Origin: Mobilicoccus sp032100225 | GTDB lineage: Bacteria; Actinomycetota; Actinomycetes; Actinomycetales; Dermatophilaceae | DNA length: 23,742 nucleotides | Direction: 5' to 3' | NCBI GenBank assembly: GCA_032100225.1 | Contig: DAMDJY010000033.1 | Coordinates: 1-23,742 of the forward strand | Part shown: positions 15,377 through 22,606 of the stretch, in pieces | Layout of the letters: every line of letters begins with the position of its first letter | How positions within the stretch are numbered: the stretch's first letter is position 1 | Program-made: the position numbers and the translations under genes | The notes under the pieces: model-generated | The model's input: only the letters and a program-made list of their open reading frames with translations | Database searches by the model: none | What the model was told of the DNA's origin: nothing

Positions 15377-16096
15377 TCAGGAACCTGCCGGGGCAGTCTG
15401 CTCGGAGGCCTGCTGCTCGGGAGCGTCCGAGGCGGGCACCTCCGTGGTGGTCGCGACCTCGGGAGCCTCCTGCGCGGAAACCTCCGCCGGGGTCTCGTCT
15501 GCGGGAGCCTTCTTCTTGGGCGCCTCGACCTCACCGGCGTCCTGTGCGGCGTCACGCTGGCGACGCTGCTGCGCCTTGGCCTCGGCCTTCTTCTTCGTCG
15601 GCCCGAGAACCATGATCATGTTGCGGCCGTCCTGCTTAGGGCTGCTCTCGACGAAGCCGATGTCGGCGACGTCCTCGGCGAGGCGCTGCAGAAGTCGGAA
15701 CCCGAGCTCCGGACGTGACTGCTCACGACCGCGGAACATGATCGTCACCTTGACCTTGTCGCCCGCGTTCAAGAACCGCTCGACGTGGCCCTTCTTGGTG
15801 CCGTAGTCGTGCGGGTCGATCTTGGGGCGGAGCTTGATCTCCTTGATGACCGTGTTGACCTGGTTCTTGCGCGTCTCACGGGCCTTGAGGGCAGCCTCGT
15901 ACTTGAACTTGCCGAAGTCCATGAGCTTGCACACCGGTGGGTTGGCCATGGGCGCGACCTCGACGAGGTCGAGATCGACCTCACCGGCAAGGCGCAGGGC
16001 CTCTTCGATCTTGACGATCCCGACCTGCTCGCCGTTGGGTCCGACGAGTCGGACCTGCGGGACGCGGATGCGATCGTTGATGCGGGTGTCGCTGAT
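15377..16096 (-). CDS. infC: Translation initiation factor IF-3, AUC start
   Basis: Binds the 30S subunit, prevents 70S formation and checks the initiator codon. The 239-residue product starts (Met)SDTRINDRIRVPQVRLVGP, the conserved IF3 N-terminus, continues GEQVGIVKIEEALRLAGEVD and VAPMANPPVCKLMDFGKFKY, and has the C-domain with HVERFLNAGDKVKVTIMFRG and MIMVLGPTKK. No ATG, GTG or TTG precedes the N-domain in frame; the frame is closed by TGA at 16112-16114. The perfect AAGGAG at 16103-16108 lies 6 bases before ATC at 16094-16096, so AUC is the start. Starting at the first ATG (15949) would delete the N-domain. The last ~68 residues are an Ala/Pro/Glu-rich tail beyond the IF3 core. A rare start codon allows IF3 to limit its own synthesis, as known for infC elsewhere. 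Confidence 0.95.
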   Translation of the reverse strand: MSDTRINDRIRVPQVRLVGPNGEQVGIVKIEEALRLAGEVDLDLVEVAPMANPPVCKLMDFGKFKYEAALKARETRKNQVNTVIKEIKLRPKIDPHDYGTKKGHVERFLNAGDKVKVTIMFRGREQSRPELGFRLLQRLAEDVADIGFVESSPKQDGRNMIMVLGPTKKKAEAKAQQRRQRDAAQDAGEVEAPKKKAPADETPAEVSAQEAPEVATTTEVPASDAPEQQASEQTAPAGS

Positions 16097-16102
16097 GTCG
16101 AG

Positions 16103-16108
16103 CTCCTT
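16103..16108 (-). promoter_or_regulatory. infC ribosome-binding site that fixes the AUC start
   Basis: AAGGAG on the minus strand, 6 bases upstream of ATC at 16094-16096. Only four codons separate the upstream in-frame stop (16112-16114) from this start, so no earlier start is possible. Confidence 0.9.
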
Positions 16109-16182
16109 GTCTCAATGCTGCCGTTCGGACGTGCCCTTGGCGAAGGACCGGCGCGGCGCCGACACGAGCCGGAAACGACGAA

Positions 16183-16211
16183 GGCCCTTCGCGAGATCCC
16201 CGCGAAAGGCC
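16183..16211 (-). terminator. Terminator-like hairpin in the infC leader (attenuator candidate)
   Basis: On the minus strand GGCCTTTCGCG pairs with CGCGAAGGGCC (11 pairs, one U-G) around a 7-base loop, followed by TTCGTCGTTTCC, moderately T-rich. It lies 87 bases before the infC start within an untranslated leader of up to about 310 bases. Upstream, at 16235-16252, GCCGATG pairs with CATCGGC around a tetraloop, and the CGGC of its second arm can instead pair with TGCCG just downstream. Such competing stems are typical of attenuators. What signal would control it is not known. Confidence 0.5.
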
Positions 16212-16415
16212 GATCACCACAGCACTCGGCAACTGCCGATGGCAACATCGGCACCTGCAGACAGCTCCACCAGGGAGCCTGTGCGACCCGCGTGCCTGAG
16301 GCGGCGCGTGGGTGGAAGCGTGGTGAGCGGCTTCTCTTCGGGGCAGTCGTGCTCTGGTCGACGAACACCGCGCTTTCGCATGGCAGACGTCGGTACGACA
16401 CGACCGATCGGAACA

Positions 16416-16445
16416 AGGTTAGCAGGACCCCGCCACCATGATCCA
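16416..16445 (-). promoter_or_regulatory. Candidate promoter of the infC operon
   Basis: TAACCT (16416-16421) with TGGATC (16440-16445) 18 bases upstream on the minus strand. The -10 is fair and the -35 weak. It would give a leader of about 310 bases. The rest of the divergent spacer, 16446-16607, shows only a second TAACCT at 16545-16550 on the plus strand, a possible -10 for the glycosyltransferase gene, without a clear -35. Confidence 0.35.
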
Positions 16446-16607
16446 GTCGGTGTAGACCTCCGGCGCCCGAGGCCAGGTGGGACGCGCAGAGATCGACTGC
16501 ATCACATCCGTCGGCATCACCCCCGTCCGGTCAGCGTGCGGGCCTAACCTGGATCATCACGGGGTGGCACCCGGCCCACCCCGGTACTGCGGGTGGCAGG
16601 GGACGTC

Positions 16608-17669
16608 ATGGTGATCGCGATCAAGTACGGATTCGTCGCTAACGAGGAGATCGTCGACACCGACGGTCGCATCCTCGGGCAGGAGGCCGGCCCCTCCCTG
16701 GTGCGGCGACTCCTGCGGGTCTTCCCCGGGTCGATGCTGGTCGGACGCACGATGCGCCATTGCGACGGGTTCGACATGGTGCCTCTGGACTATCTCGATC
16801 CTGCCGACGCGCTCGTCATCAACATGGACGTCATCGACTCGATCGCCGTGTGGCAGACGTTGCACTCCCGCGGCGACGAGCCGCGCCTCATGAACTTCGT
16901 GTGGACGTCGCCCTCGACCTACCACCACCCGGTCAACTACGCGGCCATCGGCATGTCCGCCGCCCTGTTTCCCACCTTCTGCAACTCCGAGCGCACCGCC
17001 TCGTGGATGCGAGACGTCATCCGCATGTGGGTGGTGCCGCAGGTCGCCTCGGAGACCCGGCTCAATTGGGTCAACCTGGGCGTCGACACCGATCGGGTGC
17101 AGCCGCGGCACGAGCCCGAGGTGCCGGTGGTGCTCTACCCGGCGATCTACCTCGACTCCCGCAAGAACCCGCAGCAGTTCGTCGACGTCGTCGAGCGCGT
17201 CGCGCAGCGCACCCCGCTCCGGGCGCACATCCGTCTGCACCAGCGCGATCTCACCACCGACGCGGCCGAGCAGATCGCGACCAAGACGTGGGCCGATGTC
17301 GGCCCGCTGACGCCGACGAAGGCAGGCTATTGGGCCGCGCTGGCCGGCACGACGGCCTTCCTCGCCACAGCACAAGAGGAGTCCTACGGCCTGGAGTATC
17401 TCGAGGCCATGCTCGCCGGCGCCGTCGGCGTCTTCCCCGACCTCCCCTGGGCGTGGGCCCTGCTGCCGCAGGACTATCCGTTCGTCTACGGCGACGCCGA
17501 TCAGGCCGAGGCGATGCTGACGCGTGCGCTCACCGAGACCGCCGAATGCCGCTCGGAGCTGGATGCCTGCGTCGGCGGCGACTTCACCGCCTGGATCCGC
17601 GGCTCCCACGACGACGACGACTTCGCCCGCGCGCTCGTCTCCGCAGTTCAGGGGTGGTTCGGCAACTGA
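16608..17669 (+). CDS. GT-B type glycosyltransferase-like protein
   Basis: A 353-residue soluble protein, probably transferring a sugar from a nucleotide donor to an unknown acceptor. The N-terminal half has alternating strands and helices without a known signature. The C-terminal half has a strand-rich start (VPVVLYPAIYLDSRKNPQQF), then AHIRLHQRDLTT, and the donor-site region FLATAQEESYGLEYLEAMLA, which resembles the E-x7-E element of GT4-like enzymes. A DDDD run lies near the C-terminus. I chose ATG at 16608 with GGGGA 6 bases upstream; a GTG 15 bases earlier lacks a good site. It is divergent from infC and 122 bases before the catalase gene on the same strand. The family call is by fold-like pattern, so the exact activity is uncertain. 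Confidence 0.7.
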   Translation: MVIAIKYGFVANEEIVDTDGRILGQEAGPSLVRRLLRVFPGSMLVGRTMRHCDGFDMVPLDYLDPADALVINMDVIDSIAVWQTLHSRGDEPRLMNFVWTSPSTYHHPVNYAAIGMSAALFPTFCNSERTASWMRDVIRMWVVPQVASETRLNWVNLGVDTDRVQPRHEPEVPVVLYPAIYLDSRKNPQQFVDVVERVAQRTPLRAHIRLHQRDLTTDAAEQIATKTWADVGPLTPTKAGYWAALAGTTAFLATAQEESYGLEYLEAMLAGAVGVFPDLPWAWALLPQDYPFVYGDADQAEAMLTRALTETAECRSELDACVGGDFTAWIRGSHDDDDFARALVSAVQGWFGN

Positions 17670-17791
17670 GCCTCTCCCCGCTCCCGCGTCGATCGACTCC
17701 ATCGAGACAAACGATCGGCGCGGGGGTACCACCCTGCACCCGTTGTCCCTACCGTTGAACAGACCCGAACTCAGCAGTGGAAAGGACTCCC

Positions 17792-19402
17792 ATGTCCACC
17801 CCGATCACCCCACGCTCCGGCGATATGCCGGGCGGCACCTCAGCCGACACCAGCGGCTCCTACCAGTCCAACGGTGCGCCTGCCGTCAGTGACCGGCACT
17901 CCCTGTCGGTCGGACCCAACGGCCCGCTGCTCCTGCACGACACGCACCTCGTCGACACGATGGCCAAGTTCAACCGTATGAACATCCCGGAGCGTCGTCC
18001 GCACGCCAAGGGCTCGGGCGCCTGGGGCGAGTTCCAGGTCACCGGCGACGTGTCGGCCTACACCAAGGCCGCCGTGTTCCAGCCGGGCACGAAGACCGAG
18101 ATGCTGGCCCGCTTCTCCACCGTCGCCGGTGAACTCGGCTCGCCCGACACCTGGCGCGACGTGCGCGGATTCTCGCTGCGTTTCTACACCACCGAGGGCA
18201 ACTTCGACCTCGTCGGCAACAACACCCCGGTGTTCTTCGTGCGCGACCCGATGAAGTTCCAGCACTTCATCCGCAGCCAGAAGCGCCTCGCCGACTCCGG
18301 CCTGCGCGACAACCACATGCAGTGGGACTTCTGGAGCCTGACCCCCGAATCGGCCCACCAGGTCACGTACCTCATGGGCGACCGCGGCATCCCCCGCTCC
18401 TGGCGGTTCATGAACGGGTACAGCTCGCACACCTACCTGTGGAGCAACGCCGCCGGTGAGAAGCACTGGGTCAAGTACCACTTCCACAGCAACCAGGGCG
18501 TGCAGGGCCTCACGGGCGAGAAGGCCGTCGAGATCGCCGGCGCAGACGCCGACTTCCACCGTCGAGACCTCTTCGAGGCCATCGACCGTGGCGAGTTCCC
18601 CAGCTGGACCCTCTCGGTGCAGCTGATGCCGTACGCGGACGCCAAGACGTACCGGTTCAACCCGTTCGACCTGACCAAGGTGTGGCCGCACAGCGACTAC
18701 CCCCTCGTCGAGGTCGGCACGATGACGCTGAACCGCAACCCCAAGAACCACTTCGCCGAGATCGAGCAGGCCGCGTTCGCGCCGAGCAACACCGTGCCCG
18801 GCATCGGCTTCTCCCCCGACAAGATGCTCCTGGCCCGCGTGTTCAGCTACGCCGACGCCCATCGCGCCCGCGTCGGCACCCACACCGACCAGCTCCCCGT
18901 CAACCAGCCGCGCGGCCTGCCCAACAACGGCGCCGACCTGCCCGTCTACAACTTCGACGGCAACATGAACTACACCCAGTTCGGAGACGACGGCCCCACG
19001 TACGCCCCCAACAGCGAGGGCCGCCCGTTCTCCGACAACGACGGCCCGGACGACGTGGGCTGGGAGGCCGACGGCGCCATCGTGCGCAGCGCCTACGAAC
19101 TGCACGAGCAGGACGACGACTGGACCCAGGCAGGCATGCTGGTCCGCGACGTGTGGGACGACCGGCAGCGCGAACGCTTCTGCCAGACCGTCGCCGGTCA
19201 CCTCCTCGGGGGCGTGCACGGCGAGGTGCTGGAGCGTGCGTTCTGGTACTGGGAGCAGGTCGACGCCGACTGCGGCCGCAGGATTCGCAGCCTCGTCGAA
19301 GCCGAGCTCGGTGCCGACAACCCCGGCGGCGAGGACGACGAAGCCAAGGACGCCGCAGCTCAGGGCTTCATCGTGGAGAAGGACACACACGCAGCCTCAT
19401 GA
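17792..19402 (+). CDS. katA: Monofunctional heme catalase
   Basis: Converts hydrogen peroxide to water and oxygen; cytoplasmic tetrameric heme enzyme. The 536-residue product has the distal His71 in IPERRPHAKGSGAWGEF, the Asn pair 143-144 in FDLVGNNTPVFFVRDP, and the proximal heme ligand Tyr353 in RVFSYADAHRAR (R349 and R360 flanking). Length puts it in the small-subunit catalases. The first 50 residues are polar and Ser/Thr/Gly-rich. ATG at 17792 has AAAGGA 6 bases upstream; an ATG-like upstream extension adds only five residues without a site. It has its own 122-base upstream gap, in which I found no convincing promoter or OxyR/Fur-type operator. It ends convergently with the SseB-like gene. 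The symbol is by family; clade not resolved. Confidence 0.96.
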   Translation: MSTPITPRSGDMPGGTSADTSGSYQSNGAPAVSDRHSLSVGPNGPLLLHDTHLVDTMAKFNRMNIPERRPHAKGSGAWGEFQVTGDVSAYTKAAVFQPGTKTEMLARFSTVAGELGSPDTWRDVRGFSLRFYTTEGNFDLVGNNTPVFFVRDPMKFQHFIRSQKRLADSGLRDNHMQWDFWSLTPESAHQVTYLMGDRGIPRSWRFMNGYSSHTYLWSNAAGEKHWVKYHFHSNQGVQGLTGEKAVEIAGADADFHRRDLFEAIDRGEFPSWTLSVQLMPYADAKTYRFNPFDLTKVWPHSDYPLVEVGTMTLNRNPKNHFAEIEQAAFAPSNTVPGIGFSPDKMLLARVFSYADAHRARVGTHTDQLPVNQPRGLPNNGADLPVYNFDGNMNYTQFGDDGPTYAPNSEGRPFSDNDGPDDVGWEADGAIVRSAYELHEQDDDWTQAGMLVRDVWDDRQRERFCQTVAGHLLGGVHGEVLERAFWYWEQVDADCGRRIRSLVEAELGADNPGGEDDEAKDAAAQGFIVEKDTHAAS

Positions 19403-19451
19403 CCCGCTGTCGGTCCCGCTGCTGCCGGCCTCTGGAGGCCGAGCTACGCAC

Positions 19452-19497
19452 GACGCCGCCCGCCTCATCCCCCGATCGGGGTGAGGCGGGCGGCGTC
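19452..19497. terminator. Bidirectional terminator between convergent catalase and SseB-like genes
   Basis: A perfect 16-bp inverted repeat, GACGCCGCCCGCCTCA with TGAGGCGGGCGGCGTC, encloses a further CCCC/GGGG stem. It lies 50 bases after the catalase stop and 70 bases after the end of the opposing gene. Neither side has a long T run, as often in high-GC actinobacteria. A smaller hairpin (CGGCCT/AGGCCG, 19426-19441) lies just before it. Confidence 0.8.
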
Positions 19498-19526
19498 ATG
19501 AGCGGACTAGAGCCGGACCGCAGCAG

Positions 19527-19556
19527 GCGGCTGCAAGCGGTTGCACGCGGCTGCAC
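19527..19556. repeat. Three tandem imperfect 10-base repeats
   Basis: Units GCGGCTGCAA, GCGGTTGCAC and GCGGCTGCAC follow each other directly in the spacer between catalase and the SseB-like gene. One or two mismatches separate the units. No function is suggested. Confidence 0.5.
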
Positions 19557-19566
19557 TTGAGAGGGG

Positions 19567-20427
19567 TCAGGCGCCCTCGACGTCCGCCTCGGGGTGATGC
19601 AGGACCACCGCGAGGTCGTCGATGCGGATGCGGACCTCGGGCTGGGAGGCGAGGCGCTCCCCCATCGTGCTGATGATGCGGTCGAGCGCCTGCTGGTCGA
19701 GGCCGGGCTGCAGGACGAGCACGAGCCGCAGCACGCCGGGTCCGTGCGTCGCCGCACCGTCTTCGGCGCGCGCCCGCACCAGGCCGTCGATGCCTTGCGC
19801 GGCCTCGGCCACGGCGAGGCGGACGATCGGGTCCTCGTGCGGCGGCGTCCACTCCCGCTCCTCGGCCAGGGCCCACAGGTGTGACATCGGCAGGGCCGCT
19901 GCGTGTGGCGCACCGAGATCCACGAGGAGGGTGTCGCACCCGTCCTCCACCGCCGAACGCGCCACGTCGGGGACCAGCGTGGGGCTCGGACGCGCCGAGG
20001 CGTCCCAGGCCGCCAACGTCTCGACACCGGTGAACACCGGCATGGCCTTGTGCCCGTCCGGCGAGGTCAGCGTGATGGTGGCCATCTCCGTGCCGTTGCT
20101 CGGCACGTCGTGCGCACCATGACCGTGGCCCTCGTGCCCGTCGTGGTCGTGACCATGTTCGTCGTGACCGTGGTCGTCGCCCTTGTCGTGGTGCTGCACC
20201 ACGGTGCCGGGCGGTGCCGCGACGACGGGGACGATGACTCGCGCCGAGGCGAGGAGGCGGAGGACCTGACGCACGTCCTCGGTGCGACCGTTGCGGGTCA
20301 ACGCCTCGAGCGCTGCCACGACCTCGGGGTCGGACGCGCCGCTGTCGCCGGCGAAACCGGGGTCGGAGAGCTGGCGGCCCGAGAACGGGATTCCACCGCT
20401 GTCCACCTGCGGGGTGTCGTCGCTCAT
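19567..20427 (-). CDS. SseB-like protein with a histidine-rich insertion
   Basis: A 286-residue soluble protein of the SseB N-terminal-domain type: VRQVLRLLASARVIVPVVA (52-70), then after an insertion MATITLTSPDGHKAMPVFTG and LPMSHLWALAEEREW. The molecular role of this family in actinobacteria is unknown. Between the second strand and MATITL (residues 79-106) lies a stretch with 11 His, several Asp/Glu and Gly and no hydrophobic residues, a likely metal-binding loop. The C-terminal third (VLRLVLVLQPGLDQQALDRI to the end) looks like a second alpha/beta domain. The ATG overlaps the hisA stop by 4 bases (ATGA). From memory, SseB genes follow priA in many actinobacteria, usually before infC; here two plus-strand genes separate them. 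Confidence 0.85.
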   Translation of the reverse strand: MSDDTPQVDSGGIPFSGRQLSDPGFAGDSGASDPEVVAALEALTRNGRTEDVRQVLRLLASARVIVPVVAAPPGTVVQHHDKGDDHGHDEHGHDHDGHEGHGHGAHDVPSNGTEMATITLTSPDGHKAMPVFTGVETLAAWDASARPSPTLVPDVARSAVEDGCDTLLVDLGAPHAAALPMSHLWALAEEREWTPPHEDPIVRLAVAEAAQGIDGLVRARAEDGAATHGPGVLRLVLVLQPGLDQQALDRIISTMGERLASQPEVRIRIDDLAVVLHHPEADVEGA

Positions 20428-21180
20428 CGCCGACCCGCCACGTCGAGTGCCTCGGTCAGGGTGAAGGAGCCCTGGTAGAGGGCCGATCCGATGATGGCGC
20501 CCTCGACCCCGGCCGGGACGAGCGCGCGCAGCGCCTCGATGTCGGCGAGGGTGGACACGCCGCCGGAGGCGACGACCGGCGCATCGGTGCGCTCACACAC
20601 CCGGGCGAGCAGCTCGACGTTGGGGCCGGCCATCATGCCGTCCTTGGCCACGTCGGTGACGACGTAGCGTGCGCAGCCCTCGGCGTCGAGGCGGGCCAGC
20701 GTCTCCCACAGGTCTCCGCCGTCGCGGGTCCAGCCGCGGGCGGCCAGGGTCTCACCGNNNNNNNNNNTCCAGGCCGATGGCGACGCGGTCGCCGTACTCG
20801 GCGATGATCGAGGCCGTCCACTCCGGGTTCTCGAGCGCGGCCGTGCCGATGTTGACGCGGCGGCAGCCGGGGGCGAGTGCCCGCTCCAAGGTGGCGGAGT
20901 CCCGAATGCCGCCCGACATCTCGACCTTCATGTCCACCCGCCCGACGATGTCGGCGAGGACTGCCGCGTTGTCACCGCGACCGAAAGCGGCGTCGAGGTC
21001 GACGAGGTGAAGCCACTCGGCGCCCGCCTCCTGCCACGCGAGCGCAGCCTGGAGCGGATTACCGTATTCGCCACCGGTGCCGGCGACACCCTGGACGAGC
21101 TGCACGGCCCGGCCTCCGGCGACGTCCACCGCCGGCAGGAGCTCGAGGATGGGGCCGTCTGTTCCGGCTGGGGAGGTCAT
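20424..21180 (-). CDS. priA: Phosphoribosyl isomerase HisA/PriA, interrupted by an assembly gap
   Basis: Isomerises ProFAR in histidine synthesis; the actinobacterial PriA form also performs the TrpF step of tryptophan synthesis. The N-terminal part has LPAVDVAGGRAVQLVQG with the catalytic-type Asp, DAAFGRGDN and VEMSGGIRD. The C-terminal part has GWTRDGGDLWETL, GCARYVVTDVAKDGMMAGPN with the second catalytic Asp, VVASGGVS and VEGAIIGSALY. The GWTRDGG form is PriA-like. Ten Ns (20758-20767) lie between IGL and GETLAARGW. Known bases total 747, a multiple of three, so ten cannot be the true number; homologs suggest about two residues (six bases) are hidden. ATG at 21180 has AAGGAG 5 bases upstream. 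An 83-base gap follows hisH. Bifunctionality is inferred from family and taxon. Confidence 0.93.
20758..20767. other. Assembly gap of ten Ns inside hisA/priA
   Basis: Undetermined bases. They break the reading frame on paper: the flanking parts join in frame only if the missing number is a multiple of three. The gene is probably intact in the organism. Confidence 0.97.
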
Positions 21181-21263
21181 GGGTGCTCCTTCTCGGTGGG
21201 GGTGCGCAGGAATGTCAGGGATGCAGTTGCTGCCGCGGTGAACAGAACAGCGTGGCGCGAGGC

Positions 21264-21965
21264 TCAGAGCGTCTCGAGCCAATTGCGGATGAGGCGAGCG
21301 CCGGCGTCGCCGGACTTCTCGGGGTGGAACTGCGTGGCGGTCAGCGGCCCGTTCTCGACGGCGGCCACGAACGGGCCCCCGTGCTCGGCCCACGTGACGC
21401 GCGGCGCGACGACCTCGAACGGTCCGTGCGGGGTCAGCGTCCAGTCCCGGACGGCGTACGAGTGCACGAAGTAGAAGCGTTCACCCTCGACACCGGCGAA
21501 CAGGGTGCTGCCCTCGGGTACGTCGACGGTGCTCCACCCCATGTGGGGCACCACGGCGGCGGGCAGCCGGTCGACGATGCCCGGCCACTGGCCGAGACCT
21601 TCGGCGGGCGCCGTGCTCGGTTCGGTGGAGGTCTGGAACATCACCTGCAGGCCGACGCAGATCCCGAGGACCGGGCGTCCGCCTGCCAACCGAGTGTCGA
21701 CGATGCGGGGACCCTCGACCGCCCGGAGTCCCTTCATACAGGCGTGAAAGTTGCCGACGCCCGGCACGAGGAGCCCGTCCGCGCCGATCGCACGGTCACG
21801 GTCGGAGGTCAGCTCGACCTCGGCCCCGAGGCGTTCGAGCATGCGCACCGCCGAGCGCAGGTTGCCGCTGCCGTAGTCGAGGACGGCCACGTGCGGGCGT
21901 CCCTCGATCGGCGCGACGGTCTCGTCGTTCGGTGCCGTCTGTGGCAGCTGCGCCGTGTCAGTCAT
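21264..21965 (-). CDS. hisH: Imidazole glycerol phosphate synthase, glutamine amidotransferase subunit
   Basis: Class I glutaminase that supplies ammonia to HisF for closure of the imidazole ring. The 233-residue product has VAVLDYGSGNLRS (27-39), the oxyanion strand VPGVGNF, the nucleophile Cys103 in GICVGLQVMF and the catalytic pair His214 and Glu216 in QFHPEKSG. It starts with about 24 extra polar residues (MTDTAQLPQTAPNDE...) before the usual N-terminus; the ATG at 21963-21965 overlaps the upstream gene by 8 bases and is the natural coupled start, but an in-frame internal start is not excluded. HisF is not in the window. Confidence 0.96.
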   Translation of the reverse strand: MTDTAQLPQTAPNDETVAPIEGRPHVAVLDYGSGNLRSAVRMLERLGAEVELTSDRDRAIGADGLLVPGVGNFHACMKGLRAVEGPRIVDTRLAGGRPVLGICVGLQVMFQTSTEPSTAPAEGLGQWPGIVDRLPAAVVPHMGWSTVDVPEGSTLFAGVEGERFYFVHSYAVRDWTLTPHGPFEVVAPRVTWAEHGGPFVAAVENGPLTATQFHPEKSGDAGARLIRNWLETL

Positions 21966-22563
21966 CCAGATCCCATCCCGTCCGGTCGTGCTCGTCCGCT
22001 CGGTCTCTCACCAACTTGTCGAAGGCCCGCGCGTACCGGTCGGCCGGCACGATGAGGCGGGCGCCGGGCACGTCGGCCGCAGCCGTCGTGCCGGTGAGAA
22101 CGTCGAGGCCGGGCAATCCGAGAACGCCGATCACCGCGGCCAGCACCTCCTGCGCGGTCGCGCCCACATCGGCGACGATCTCTTCGAGGTGCGTGGCAAC
22201 GAGCTCGTCGGCACCGGCGGCGCGTGCCACGTCGCTCGGCCGGGCCACAGGCAGACCCCGGGGGGTCACCAGCCCGTCGCGCGGGGTCCAGATCATCCAG
22301 CGCGTGGCAGCGAATCGGCGTCGCGGGTGCAGCGTGACGACGGCCTGCTTGCCGACACGGAAGAATCCGAGCGCCGGGCGCATCCGACCCGACACCGGCC
22401 GCCCGGCCAGCGTGCGGACCGCGTCATCGTATGGGTACCGAGCTTTGGGCCGACCCGCCGGGCTGACCAGGGTCCAGTCACCCCGAGGGACGACGACTAC
22501 GGCACCCAGGCCACGCCTGGCCCACCACGCGACCGCATCGGGGCGGGCTCGCGTGAGGACCAT
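21958..22563 (-). CDS. Unrecognised protein inside the histidine operon
   Basis: A 201-residue protein that I do not recognise. The first 110 residues are basic and strand-rich with many Arg, Trp and Pro (DAVAWWARRGLGAVVVVPRG, then LGFFRVGKQAVVTLHPRRRF, then MIWTPRDGLVTPRG). The second half is acidic and helical (ELVATHLEEIVADVGATAQE, then VLAAVIGVLGLPGLDVLTG) and ends with charged DRADEHDRTGWDLDD. No signal peptide, clear membrane segment or enzyme motif is seen. I chose ATG at 22561-22563, 43 bases after the hisB stop; the open frame runs much further, but there it only shadows hisB. The ribosome-binding site (GAGGGC directly before ATG) is poorly spaced. An 8-base overlap with hisH implies coupling, so a link with histidine synthesis is plausible but unproven. 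Confidence 0.75.
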   Translation of the reverse strand: MVLTRARPDAVAWWARRGLGAVVVVPRGDWTLVSPAGRPKARYPYDDAVRTLAGRPVSGRMRPALGFFRVGKQAVVTLHPRRRFAATRWMIWTPRDGLVTPRGLPVARPSDVARAAGADELVATHLEEIVADVGATAQEVLAAVIGVLGLPGLDVLTGTTAAADVPGARLIVPADRYARAFDKLVRDRADEHDRTGWDLDD

Positions 22564-22606
22564 GCCCTCGCCGGTGACCGTCGTGCTCGCGGTCCGGCGC
22601 GCCAGC

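Noticed and set aside
16214..16381. Possible 55-codon leader peptide upstream of infC
   Set aside because: Not listed as a gene: no ribosome-binding site, no regulatory codon run and arbitrary composition. Kept only as part of the attenuator idea.
15769..16416. A 215-codon minus-strand frame across the infC leader and N-domain
   Set aside because: It is out of frame with infC, Ser/Arg-rich, and covers the conserved IF3 N-domain in the other frame.
17670..17791. Promoter or OxyR/Fur operator before the catalase gene
   Set aside because: TTGTCC and TACCGT hexamers occur but not at workable spacing, and no convincing dyad was found.
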